Shown here piece by piece: positions 36,240 to 47,110 of a DNA stretch of 64,000 nucleotides. This DNA is from Gymnorhina tibicen (taxonomy: Eukaryota > Chordata > Aves > Passeriformes > Artamidae): contig VXAZ01004548.1 of NCBI GenBank assembly GCA_013399875.1, forward strand, positions 62,001 through 126,000, given 5' to 3'. The translations under genes were made by a program, and so were the position numbers. The notes under the pieces are model-generated. The model saw nothing but the letters and a program-made list of their open reading frames with translations, was not told where the DNA came from and did no database searches. The stretch's first letter is position 1. Each line of letters opens with the position of its first letter.

Positions 36240-37515
36240 AGTTGACCACAACCGACATTCAAATACCCATACAGCTATTCAGTAAGCCTGTCTCCTGTGG
36301 TTGAGGAGAAAACAGAAGGAAGGCAAAAGGACTTGTGGACAAGATAAAGGCAATGTAACGGGAAAACAAGAGCTGTGGACTTCCATAGAGCAATGAAAGA
36401 TTTTATTCCCTACTTCCTATCATTTCTATGCTAGAATCACACCCTACTTTTCCTATGGCAGGCACAACAAACAGGGTGCATGACACAGATATTCCCTATC
36501 CTCTGTCCACCTGGATGAATAAGGTGAGTCAAGGCATAGGAGGCAATAGCAAAAAATTCCTTCCTGGTGCAGCAGACACATCTCCCCTGTGACTCCCCAG
36601 CCTTCCCAGGTGCCCTTGCATAACAGACACGAGGTTCTGCAAGTGGAACCAGATGATGATGAGTACAGTGGTTCATCGAGCTTGGGAGTGTCTCCAAGGT
36701 TAAATCAGCCTATGCCCTGCATCAAAACTTCTTTCAGAAAGCAAAAGGTTCTGTCACTCTCATAGGAGACCGTCTTCTGAGGGAAACAGAAGGCCCGAAC
36801 CCTCTTCTTAGTGAAGCCTGCTGGCTGCCCAGGGCTTGTATTGAAGTGAAGAGAAAGCTTCCTACCCAGGTACAGCCCTCAGGTCACTGTCCATTATTTC
36901 AGGTAGGCAGTAATGAAGTTACAAGAAACCTGAGGACAATCACGAGAAGCTTTGAGATGACTGGTTAAGGTATCAGGAGCACAATAGTGTTCTCCGCCAT
37001 CCTTCCAGTTGCAGGAAGTGATGAGAGAAGTATCAGAAAGAATCAGCAGATAAACACTTGGCTCAGAGTCTGGTGTCAATGATAGAATTTGGCGGGGGGG
37101 GTGTGTGGGTGTTGATCATGGGTCAGTTTACACAACAACCAGGCCAGATGGTGACAGATGGGGTGTACCTGTCTCAAAGTGGGGAAATGGTCTTTGTATA
37201 AGAGTTAGCAGGACTCATAGAAAGAGCTTTGAGCTAGATTTGAAGGGGAAATGGGATAAAACAAGTCTGGCTAGAAATAAGCCTAGGGGCAGCACAATAA
37301 TGTTTGAGGGATGATGTGCTAGTGAGGACCTTTGTTGTGGTGTTCAGTGGATGTAAGGGAGGGAGATCCATACTGTAGCAGAGACACACGTGTAATTGAT
37401 ATATTGGACACCATAGAAGAGCCTGAATATGGTCACATAAGTATTGGGGTTTGTCCCTGCCAAAAGATGTCAATATCAATAGCCCAAGGCAAGTGCATCT
37501 GCACCAACTTTTAAG
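36240..37515 (+). mobile_element. CR1 LINE 5' region (ORF1), truncated
   Basis: Parallels the 21.8-22.2 kb copy: cacctggatgaataag, gcagcagacacatctcc, cttcccaggtgccc, gtgtctccaaggttaaatcagcc and atcaaaacttctttcagaaagcaaaagg all appear in the same order. It then passes through the ORF1 esterase and reaches aagtgcatctgcaccaactttt (about 37490-37512), which resembles the beginning of CR1 ORF2 (KC-x-x-TN). The element stops there, so the 3' half is missing. That is unusual, because CR1 copies are normally truncated at the 5' end. The left boundary is approximate. Confidence 0.82.
36720..37240 (+). pseudogene. CR1 ORF1 esterase (SGNH hydrolase) remnant
   Basis: Block I reads IGDRLLRETEGP at 36762-36797, where active copies have GDSL, so the catalytic Ser is Arg. 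Block II reads QVGSNEV at about 36900-36920, matching the usual VGSND motif. Block V reads DGVYLSQSG at 37157-37183, where active copies have DG(I/V)HL, so the catalytic His is Tyr. It is followed by an in-frame stop and then ELAGLIERALS, the conserved ORF1 C-terminal helix. Catalytic residues are lost in two separate blocks and the frame is interrupted, so the gene is dead, but the domain order is still readable. Confidence 0.85.
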
Positions 37516-37965
37516 ATCTTATGATTAAATTTATTGTACCTCTAAGTGCTTATTCTCTTTTCTCTTCATCTACTATAAGGACACGGAATGCTAGTAGCTC
37601 AGGCTTAGATTTAAACCTTTAAATTTGTGCAGTTGAATTGTAATGTAATTTTCTCATTGTCAACCACTTTGCTTTCTTCTTCCTGTGTCTTAATACATCA
37701 GAAATATCAAATTCTGATAATCCAGATGGCATACTGGTAGATAAATAACTAGAGGCCTTACTTAAACTTCTCTATTACCAATTTAAGATCTAACCTTTTT
37801 ACCTAAATCTATGGCAATATTTATTTCCCAGTTGAGTAACTATGAGAATTAATAGGTACTCCAGAAGAGCGCCTGGAATGCATTTTTCAAGCTCTGTGTA
37901 GCACTTGTGACATGGAGAAGGATCAAGAGAGTCTTTCACTACTACATGAGAAACTTCCAAGGATG
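37516..37965. other. Noncoding spacer, nothing recognised
   Basis: AT-rich spacer between the CR1 ORF1 remnant and the solo LTR. It holds no ORF or repeat that I recognise. Confidence 0.5.
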
Positions 37966-37970
37966 CTGTC
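37966..37970. repeat. Target-site duplication CTGTC (left copy)
   Basis: The pentamer CTGTC directly precedes TGTCCTAGG, the start of the LTR, and recurs exactly at 38488-38492. Confidence 0.85.
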
Positions 37971-38487
37971 TGTCCTAGGTTACAATGCAAGATGTAACCA
38001 AAAGTATGCATTCTTTTATCATCTCCACAAGCTGTTAAAGCAGGTGGGGCTGTGCTCGTTATCTCCATGACTCACCCCTGATAACTCCCTCTGGGGACTA
38101 TCTCTGTTAATGAGCCATCAAGGACCCACCACATTACTCACAGAATTATATCAGCCCATGGTGAGATGCTCTGCCCAGGGGGAAGAACCAAGCATTCCCA
38201 CCTGGATATAATCTGGGGTTTAGAACAGCACAAGCAGTCCTACCTACTGTATTTCCAGAGGACAAGAGCTATCACTGGACCTTCAGGTGAAGACCAGACC
38301 CTTCTACAGGGTCACTGCTTCAACAGGACCACTTCATCTGGACAGCTACCACCACCCTGACTAGCAGAGTGTCAGGTTGTATCCTGACTCTGTCAGTGTT
38401 CTTGTACTATAGCATTTATTTTAATTTTCCTATTAAACTATAATTCTGAGTTGCCATCTCCCCCTGGTTTGTTTTCAAACTGGTACA
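37971..38487 (+). mobile_element. Solo songbird-type ERV LTR with 5-bp TSD
   Basis: A 517-bp element starts TGTCCTAGGTTA and ends AAACTGGTACA, flanked by perfect CTGTC duplications. Internal text such as ttatcatctccacaagctgttaaagcaggtg, aatgagccatcaaggaccca, gatgctctgcccagggggaaga, cacctggatataatctgggg and gcagagtgtcaggttgtatcctgactctgtcagtgttctt matches a common songbird ERV LTR as I recall it. A TATA-like GATATAAT is at about 38205-38212 and an ATTAAA signal at 38432-38437, which gives plus orientation. A 5-bp duplication fits ERVL or ERV1-type integration. No internal region remains. Short open frames in it (37799-38068 minus, 38166-38360 plus) are incidental. Confidence 0.93.
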
Positions 38488-38492
38488 CTGTC
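38488..38492. repeat. Target-site duplication CTGTC (right copy)
   Basis: Exact repeat of the pentamer at 37966-37970, directly after the TACA end of the LTR. Confidence 0.85.
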
Positions 38493-39605
38493 ATACAATT
38501 GTTAGAAATCTCTTTAGATGTTTTATTTTTTTGATCTGCAAGTATATCCTTGTAGTATGGCTGCATTTGTGGCAACAACTTACAATTTATCAACACATCT
38601 CTCAGCTTCCTCACTATCATACAGGAATCTTTTTCCATTGTACCAATTGGACAATTACTTCTACTGTCTGGGTATGTTTATTTTTCTGCAGCAATAGAAA
38701 AAAAAATCAGACAGTTACCAGAACGTGGCCCTGTTGCTGAAGTCTGAAAGTAAGTAAGAGGCTTTTGTTCCCTGGTGCTGATAAGGACAGGTCATAGTAA
38801 TAAGGGACAATTTGTTTGGCTTTGGTCTGGTATCCCAGAGAATACATAGTACAATCTGTTGTTTTTTCATAGTGACCTGTTTCTTAAGCATCCTAGGTGG
38901 AACTCAGCAAAGATAGATTAGCTGTACTGATAAGGCCATTTAAAATGAGTTGTTAGAGTAATTACAAAGAGGGAGTGTTATGCACAGGTGAGAGAAAGAA
39001 GACATTTGTGTTGGTGTAGTAGTTCAGTGGGAGGGAGAATATGACATCTGATTATCCAAAGGCTTCTCATCCTAATATGCAAATAAGAACTTCAAATGTG
39101 TGAATTGTCCTCCAGAAATAACAAGAAAAATGAATTTTTTTCCTTATTAGCTTTACTGAATTGAGGTCTTAATTGCCATGCAAGTGCTACAACTGTATAT
39201 ATAAAATATGTATAGCAAAGCATTTTTCTGTGACTCTTAACTTAGTACAATGCCTTAAATATTTAAATGCAGTTGAAATGCAGAGGTTTAAATATGATAG
39301 TGCAGCAACTTCTTGCAGTTACCAAAACCTCTGGAGAATCTTGGAAAATATAGCCTTTAATACTGAATTGAAAATGTATTTGTATTAAGAAGCCAGAGCT
39401 TATAATTTTACATCCATTTAGTACATGGTTAATCAACATTACCTAACTTGGAGCTATGTAATTTTATTCCCGTTAGGTTGTAGTTGTGCCACTGCTGTCC
39501 AATTTAAAGACTGCTAGTCACTATCATTACAGTGAATCACAGTTACCTAGGAGATAACCCAATAAAACAATCTTCCTGATGAAGCTTCTCCAGTCAAGCA
39601 AAGTA
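38493..39605. other. Noncoding stretch, nothing recognised
   Basis: Only short frames. No repeat family identified. Confidence 0.5.
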
Positions 39606-39672
39606 CACTATAATAACACCCTACATTTATATGGCCCTTCTCATCCCAAAGCACTTCACAAATTACATAGAG
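39606..39672 (-). repeat. Ancient SINE/LINE 3' tail remnant
   Basis: The text acatttatatggcccttctcatcccaaagcacttcacaaattac corresponds, in reverse, to the widespread vertebrate tail 'GCGCTTTGAGAT...GGCGCTATATAAATG' found at the ends of ancient SINE and LINE families. A related remnant on the opposite strand is at 57055-57217. The fragment is short and diverged, so the family is not named. Such remnants in amniotes are sometimes preserved as conserved noncoding elements. Confidence 0.55.
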
Positions 39673-42600
39673 AGAACATCACAAGACTGCAGAAGCTTCT
39701 AAGTTGTAAAGGGCATAAGGCAACCAGCATACAGGATGCTGTCTGAAACTAATATGGAGGAGGAAATTTAACTGACACTTTTCCTGTTAAATTGTTCCTG
39801 CATTTCCTGTATCTCCATATACAACAACAGAAATCCCCTATTTAATTTATTTTCTATGGTGTACACAGAGGCAAAAATAGAATAGGAGACAACCTGCAGG
39901 GAAATAGCGCAATAAATGGGCCAATCTTTTTTACTTTTGAACCTGGGCCTTATAGCAGATATAATGTCATGTTTAGAATAAAAAGGTATTTCATTCCACT
40001 GAGATGCAAGCAGGATTTGTAGTTGTTACAACACGTTTCTCAGAAATATACATTCAAATAACATCCTGAATTCCTTCTAAATGGCATGGTCTTGTACGTT
40101 TCACAGATCAGGTTTGCACAAGTCTGAGACACTTAGGGGAGACAAGACAAGGAGAGAGCACTGTTGACCTAGCTATCTAGCCTGCCATCCCATTCTTCTA
40201 ACCTGCTATACTAAACAGATATCATATAAAATTCACCCTCACAAAAGAAAAAAATTAACTTCCTTACATCTAAAGTCACTCAAAATATGTTTGATGGTAG
40301 TGATCACAAGCATTTAAAAAGTAAAATTTGAGTATGTGCACTTCTTCCTCTATAAGAAGTGGAAATGCACCTCTGGGTGTTAAGACTTCCTTTCTTTTCT
40401 TTATTTTGGTGTTGGGGCAAGTGATGCATTTTCTCCATATCCCATGTTACATATGTGACCTGATCTTTATTAGTGATACGGATGTTACTATCACTAACAG
40501 TTTTTAAAGTCTAGATTTTCTAAAAAGCAATTTTTACCCTTAAGAAGAATATCAAGACCAAGCTTAGATTTACAGATGGTTAAATTTTCAAGGTTCTTAT
40601 TTATACTTATTGGCACTGTTATTTTACTGGTTTCAGAGAACTCTTCCCTTCTCCAAACAATACATATGCCCAATTTTGAGCAAACTGCCAAATGCTTTCA
40701 AAAGTACACAGCCTTTTTCAGACGGCAACAGCCTTGGAAAAGTTGACAATTTTTCACAGCCCTTTAAAAATGTAGTCTGATTACCTGCAAATAAGACGCA
40801 AGATACAAAGGAGTTGAAACTAGATCTCATGAAACCTAACATCCAAACAGGAGATTTTTTTTTTGCCACATACAGCATATCTATGTTCTTATTAAACTGA
40901 CATAGGGAAGTCCTATTCCCTCAGATATCAATAACTGACACAGTTTGACCATTCCACCTAATTTGTCAGAACCTTACAAATCAGGTACAAAATTCCTAAA
41001 ACAGTACACAGATTGAAATCATTGAGTCATTGATCCAAAGCAAATTAATAATAATTTGTCCTGGCTCTGAATAAACATGAAATGATAATATTTTATGTAT
41101 GAAGCACAAATTTTCCTTAAATGAAGTATATTCTGTTAAAATATTTACTTTTCTTATTTTCCTTCTTAAGTCTTCCAAAACAGTACAGGAAGTTATAAAC
41201 TCAGTCAAATGCTGTGACTGGAATGCTGTAAATAAATAAATGTGAGACTTTATGCAATAAAATCATGGGTGACATAGTAACACACAAGGGACGAGGTATT
41301 GGCGATGATCTCAAAAAGGTAAAAAGTAGACAGAAATCAATTTATCTATAAAGGGAGGTCAAAATATTGTAATCTGGAAGTTACCAATTTTGAAATTCAG
41401 GAGTAAAAATAAAATTAAAAGTATGTACCTGGAATATTATGATAAAATGGAAATTCCTGAGTTGACTGAGCTGACACTCTGAGAGTACTGAAGGTGCAAC
41501 ATAATTTTACTCTGAGGTGATTCTGAAGGAACACTTCCCTCCAAACTGCCCTGAGAACTTACAAAATAAGCAGAATAAAGATAATTTTATTAGTTTCTGG
41601 TTGCAAATTTTTGTTACATATAATATTACAATAGATACCTTTAAGTAAATTATGAGTTTAAATTAGGGTAATGATAAACTTATCATGGCAGATAGCTGCT
41701 AAGTTTTAATAAAACTGTTCTTATAAAGATAAAGCCTCCAAATTTATCATAAGTACTTCTTAAGAACTCTGGAAGAAGAAATGGTTGTTTCCTGAATCGC
41801 TGATGGTTTTCTACGATGTGTAGTTCAAAAGCTTAATAAAATTTTGATTTAAACTTTTGATTAATCTCCTTTTTAAATATAGTTACTCCTGTGCATTCTT
41901 TATATTCTAAAATAACTAGCTGAAGACATACACTACAGTATAAAATGTAACATTGAAGGTATCCTGATAGTTTGTCCTTGAACACAAAAGTCATGAAAGT
42001 TGAATTCATCATCTAGCTAATGCTAAAACAGCCTGTACTGTTTGATCTCTTATGTTAATGATTTTGTATTTTGTGAACAGTGTGAGTTCCCAGAAGCAGG
42101 AGATCCACCAAGATGTTTTGGGCCAATGTGATGCCCTTCCTCATCTCTGACAGCCTGAGCCTTCTGACCTTAGCAGGACCTGAAGCAAGTCCATCTCTTA
42201 CATATCTTGGCACATATGTATTTTCTCATATCTGGCAGATGCTCAGAAGGGGAGCAGAGTTGGTGTTTCTCTTATATCACCTTGATTATAGCCATTAAAA
42301 TGACGCAAAAGTGTTTCTACTCTCTTTTTTATTTTATCTGTTTTGAGGGACCACTGTTCAAGACCAACATTTATCAGTTAACTTGAGAGTGACATGATTC
42401 ATCCTTCAATTTCAAGAACTTTGTGTGCACACCTGCCTCCTTCAAACTGCTGGTTTGAGTATAATTTGAGCATCCCGTAATGTAATAAATAACTCTATAT
42501 TTAAGATGCACCCATATTATATAACTGTATAAACAAATATATATTTAGATGCTTCAACATAATTAATTTTAAAAAAGGATTAATCTCTTTTTTAAAAAAT

Positions 42601-43821
42601 GTTTTCTACTTTGACATCTGATACCACAGTATTTGCATAACATTTTAATTCACCGGAAGTTTCAGCATGTAAAATATGAAAATATGGACTGTTAATGATA
42701 TTTAAAAACGAAGAGACCTCTCCCCTTTCTTTTAAAAATAGTAAAAATACACTTACTCATTGAAACTTTAGCTAGTATAAATTCATTTTTTATAAACCAC
42801 ACAATATTAATCACCTGTGAATGTGGCAAAGGGGAAGTCTGTTTCTCATTTGACAAGAGTGGGAGCAAATACATTTAATTTAAATGATTTTCAGGTTATT
42901 GTAAGAAGGTGAACTATATCCTGCTCTTGATTTTCATTTCTGGGGCCCATCTGTCAGCTTCTGTATTTCTAAGAAAAAATAATGCACCAGTGTTAAATTT
43001 ATCTGCTTTTATTCCTTTTCCTTACAGCTCAACTTTCTTAGTTGAAATTACATCCATAGTTAATCACTGGGATGAACTTATTTGTAGCCACAGATGCCTT
43101 CTGAAAATGGAAAATCTGAATTTTGTGAGGGCCTTTCAATGCAATATAATGTATTTACTTTGTCTAATGAAATCTTCTTCCAAATTTTCAGATTTTGCTG
43201 GCGCAGATCTAGCCCCTGTCCTAAACTGTTTCAGACCAGAGCATGATGACATGAAGATCAGTAACAATAATTTTTGAGAGAATACAAAGATATGGGTCAG
43301 AAAGACGGAGAACAAATCCAGTTAATAAGTACAGTTTTAGCAATAACAATAGCTATCAGCTACCTGTTGAAAGAAAAAAAGACGTGATGCAGCACCTTCA
43401 GAGCAGTATTTTGAAGCGAATAAGGAATTAGACGAACAATAAGGAGAGACAACTGTAGCGCAGAAGGCATATCAGCCATATCTTTAAGGTGGATCATCCT
43501 AGATCTTTTCTTCATAGTGAGCTATTCAAACATCATAAACATTAAATAAATTACAAAATATGTCACAGAAAATTTTTATTTTAAACGAGAAATGTGATGC
43601 CATGATGATCTTTTGCTTTTTCATATACCCCTCTTATAATACCCTTTTCATATACTCTTTCATACATCTTTGCATGTATCCTTAGTGCTTTTAGCCCACA
43701 TACTTGTAATTCCCTAAGTCTGATAACCAGCTTAGACCCAAAGTTCCATTAAGCCAAGAGACCAAACATCTTGGGAACCTCGCAGTTGGGTCAGAAAGCC
43801 CCAGACACCAAGGTCCTCTCC
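39673..43821. other. AT-rich noncoding stretch
   Basis: No recognisable gene or repeat. A 122-codon plus-strand frame (42909-43277) starts with a hydrophobic MNYILLLIFISG segment that resembles a signal peptide, but it has no recognisable domain and no promoter or splice context. A 61-codon frame at 42113-42298 is equally unsupported. Part of 43690-43821 may belong to the LTR that follows. Confidence 0.5.
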
Positions 43822-44210
43822 AGAACACATTCTGTAAACTAAGATAGGCCCCCCCAGGGGGAAGGTTCCTCAGGACGGGGGCTTCTCTTGAGCCTCTTAT
43901 TGGGGAATCTTTGATAGATATGCTAATTTGCAAGGTCTGTAATTGTATACAGGAATCGTTGTGGGGGGTGCATTTTGTGAGGAGGTGCATTTTTTGTGCA
44001 TCTGTGTGTGTGTGTGCATTGTTCGGGGGGGGTGCACTGTGATGCATTCTTGGGGTGGGCATCCTGGTGGGCACTTTCAGGTGTGCATTCTCGGTGTGCA
44101 TTCGGAGGTGCTTTTTACCTGAATGTGATGCACCAAAGGATCCTTGAATAAATACAGTGGTAAAACCTTTTTTCTCCTCTAAGTGTGTTTGGCTTTTAAT
44201 TCTAAGCCCA
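43822..44210 (+). mobile_element. ERV LTR-like repeat, copy 1
   Basis: 389 bp, nearly identical to 44212-44600, with about five substitutions and no indel. Near the 3' end it has AATAAA at 44147-44152, followed about 58 bp later by a CCCA end, as in an R-U5 segment of an LTR. The middle (about 43970-44130) is dominated by GGTGCATT/TGTGCATT units and a G8 run. The LTR may extend further left, with TGTAATTCCCTAAG at about 43703 as a candidate start. The plus orientation is inferred from the AATAAA position. A long minus-strand open frame (43691-44641) covers both copies only because the 390-bp period preserves frame; it is not a gene. Confidence 0.65.
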
Positions 44211-44211
44211 N
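44211..44211. other. Single unresolved base (N) between the copies
   Basis: The only ambiguous base noted in the window. It falls exactly at the junction of two near-identical 389-bp copies. This is where an assembler would join contigs with overlapping ends, or where a provirus would be collapsed between its LTRs. Confidence 0.98.
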
Positions 44212-44600
44212 AGAACACATTCCGTAAACCAAGATAAGCCCCGCCAGGGGGAAGGTTCCTCAGGACGGGGGCTTCTCTTGAGCCTCTTATTGGGGAATCT
44301 TTGATAGATATGCTAATTTGCAAGGTCTGTAATTGTATACAGGAATCGTTGTGGGGGGTGCATTTTGTGAGGAGGTGCATTTTTTGTGCATCTGTGTGTG
44401 TGTGTGCATTGTTCGGGGGGGGTGCACTGTGATGCATTCTTGGGGTGGGCATCCTGGTGGGCACTTTCAGGTGTGCATTCTCGGTGTGCATTCGGAGGTG
44501 CTTTTTACCTGAATGTGATGCACCCAAGGATCCTTGAATAAATACAGTGGTAAAACCTTTTTTCTCCTCTAAGTGTGTTTGGCTTTTAATTCTAAGCCCA
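44212..44600 (+). mobile_element. ERV LTR-like repeat, copy 2
   Basis: Same 389-bp unit as 43822-44210. Visible differences are TTCCG for TTCTG, ACCAAG for ACTAAG, ATAAGC for ATAGGC, CCCGCC for CCCCCC near the start, and CACCCAAGG for CACCAAAGG near the end. AATAAA is at 44537-44542. After the copy the sequence continues aggaaaggcaacaattg. No target-site duplication for the pair was found. Confidence 0.65.
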
Positions 44601-46849
44601 AGGAAAGGCAACAATTGAAATGAGCAAGAAGGACATCTCAAAAACAGAAATAAAAAAAAAAAATTAAAAAAAAAAAAAGGAGAAAAAGGGCTTGAAAACA
44701 GTCCATATCCTGCCTGTTGTGCTTTTGTATCCCTAATTTTAATTTCTCTCAGTCAGCTCAGTGACTAACTGGGAGCTAAGTGTGCAATTCTTGTTCATAG
44801 GAGGATTTTCTCCACTTCTTCTGATCTTTTCCTTTCCAGTTCCTGCTCTCATCAACATTGTTTTGAGCTGCATTCTTGCATTTTCTTGCAGGGACTCCTC
44901 ATTGCTACTGCCATATTGTTCAATCTGTGGTGCCTTCTCTTACTCACAGGCATAGTTATTCACCAGGGTAGAAGCAGGCTCCTTTCTTCTGGAAAATCCA
45001 CATTACCTACTTACTCTCAAAGAAGAATACAATAATACAGAGAATGCACGTGTAAATCACTTGGCATCTGTCAAATTGTTTAAGGGAAGCTTTCATGAAA
45101 TAGAAAAACAAAATTTTCTCCAGATTTAAAAAGTAGTGACAACAAAAGAGTTCTGTTTCATGTTATGGGGTTTTTTTGGTATTTATACATAAAAAAATTA
45201 AACACTTCTCTGAAACAGCTATTCCATTTGATTGAGACACTTTAGAGGTTAATTTGCCTTTCTGTATATACAAGTTGCTTTTTTTACCAACTGTGTAGTT
45301 TTCTCCAGCTTCATATATAGAAAGCGTTTACATAAATCCTTTAAAATACTGGCAAGATATCAAATTTACAAGGTCGCTCCCAAGTTGCATAATTAGAATA
45401 CAAATTGATTTGCAAGTACTGTTCAGCATTTTGACACAGAGTTAAGAAAATAATGCTAGAGGGTGCTCTCTATTTCAGCAGTGTTTCAAGACCCAATAAA
45501 ATTAGTAGCAATTATAAATAAAGCAGTCTTATTGTTGCCTAAGGCAAGAGGAGATGGGTGAAAGCCAGTATCATGATAATTACCCTTAAAGCAAATGGAC
45601 TCTTGATCAAATAACACTATTGACAAGGAAGACCAAACAAACTTCCTAAATGTAGAAATTAATCGTGTTCATGATAACCTATGTAAAAAATTTGTACAGT
45701 CCTATAGCAAGTTCCAGCACAGTTATGAATTCACAGCCCTTAAAGGCAGAAAGAAATGTTGAAAAAAGCTAGAGCAGTTTGCATGGATGTAATTTTTTAT
45801 TTGCATGTGTGTTTGTTGTCTGTATGATTACATTGGCAGAGCTGCACTTCTGAAGTTCTGACAAAAAATAACGTGACTTGGTTGTCATTTTAGATTCTCT
45901 GCAAATTATCACAAGGAATCATTTGCCAGAGAACCTGCCAAGGCGCAGAATTTAATTATTTTAGCAATGAATTTGTGCATCTCAGACAAGTGAGGTGAAA
46001 AACTTTCTATGAGAGTGAAGGTATTTTGGAATGACCAAATTCATCAATAATATCATGATATTAGATACCTTTTAAATAAATTCACACCAAAACATCTGTT
46101 TTCTTATAAGAAAACATAGACATGGAAAGTTCTCCAAATCTTTTATCATTTGGAAAATATTCCAGCAAATAGAAATAGTTTATGATTTTATTTAATTATT
46201 TATTTTTACATTCTAATGTCATAACTAATTAGGTAATTAATCTAAAATTAATTTATGTCCATATATTAATTGATAGCTCCCATTTTTATCAAATAATGGA
46301 AATATTTGGTATACCTGATAAACTTTCTAGAATTAACTATAGCACTATATTGTCCTTTATTCTCAGCTATATGGAGTTTCATCATATATCTCAGCTCTGA
46401 TACAACAAGTCCTTGTTGCTATGAAATACACATGGGGAAATTTTAAAGTAGTTCCAAGCGGTCTTTGTTCGGTTAGCAGAACAGATTGCCTGTGCTTGCA
46501 GCCATTCGTTCCCACTGGAGCATTCCTTCCACCTCCCTTCCTTTTAAAAATTCAGTCTCTACTTTTGACATCCCAGAACGGAAGCAGGAGCATCTCTTTG
46601 ATAGATAGCGCGGCTGGGTGAACATGGTTAAAAGAAGAATTCACATCAGGGCCCCAAGCCTCCTCCGTTGGGTCTGGGCAAAAAAATGCAACCATCTGAC
46701 CTGATACTGGCATGAAGAGTTGTTCCATAAAGATATGGAAAAAGCCTCTCCAGGAGTTCTCTCCCTTTACTTGACACATCTTACCCTGCCTTTGCTTGTC
46801 TATGGTACTGCTAATATGAATCTAAAACTTCACCCACTGGCTGAAATCC
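44601..46849. other. AT-rich noncoding stretch
   Basis: Contains an A-rich tract at about 44649-44683. No gene or repeat family is recognised. The segment 46421-46780 is less AT-rich, with short frames on both strands, but nothing in it is identifiable. Confidence 0.5.
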
Positions 46850-47110
46850 CCCCCCATCACCAGGTGTTGACTTGTCCTGCCCTTGTCCCCATTTCCATGG
46901 CTCTCCCAGGCCATCCTGGGTGAAGGGACCATGGGTCCCCTCTCCAGGTCTGGTCTTGACCCCAGTCCACAGGCCCACATCCCAGCCTGGGCCTCAGCTG
47001 GGCCACATCCCAGAGAGGTGACTTATGCCCGGGGCTGGGGTGGAAACTGTGCCAGTGCTCCTCAGGTGCCCTGCACCTGGCTGCCAGATCCTGTCCTGAG
47101 AGACCCTGAG
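46850..47110. other. GC-rich, CpG-poor island of unknown origin
   Basis: About 260 bp of markedly GC-rich sequence (for example ccaggccatcctgggtgaag and cctgggcctcagctgggcc) in an AT-rich background. CpG is rare, so it is not a CpG-island promoter. Overlapping open frames of about 95 codons exist on both strands (46857-47144 minus, 46883-47170 plus), as expected in GC-rich DNA with few stops. Neither translation is recognisable. It could be an old transposon, a processed-pseudogene fragment or a GC-rich minisatellite relic. Confidence 0.4.

Noticed and set aside
37085..37112. G-rich run (gcggggggggtgtgtgggtg) as a possible quadruplex
   Set aside because: It lies inside the decayed CR1 ORF1 and only three well-separated G tracts of three or more can be drawn, apart from splitting the G8 run.
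43691..44641. 316-codon minus-strand open frame with repeated His/Thr/Pro-rich protein
   Set aside because: It consists of two copies of the same LTR-like repeat read antisense. The 390-bp period is a multiple of three, which keeps the frame open, and it crosses an N. No retroviral or cellular domain is present.
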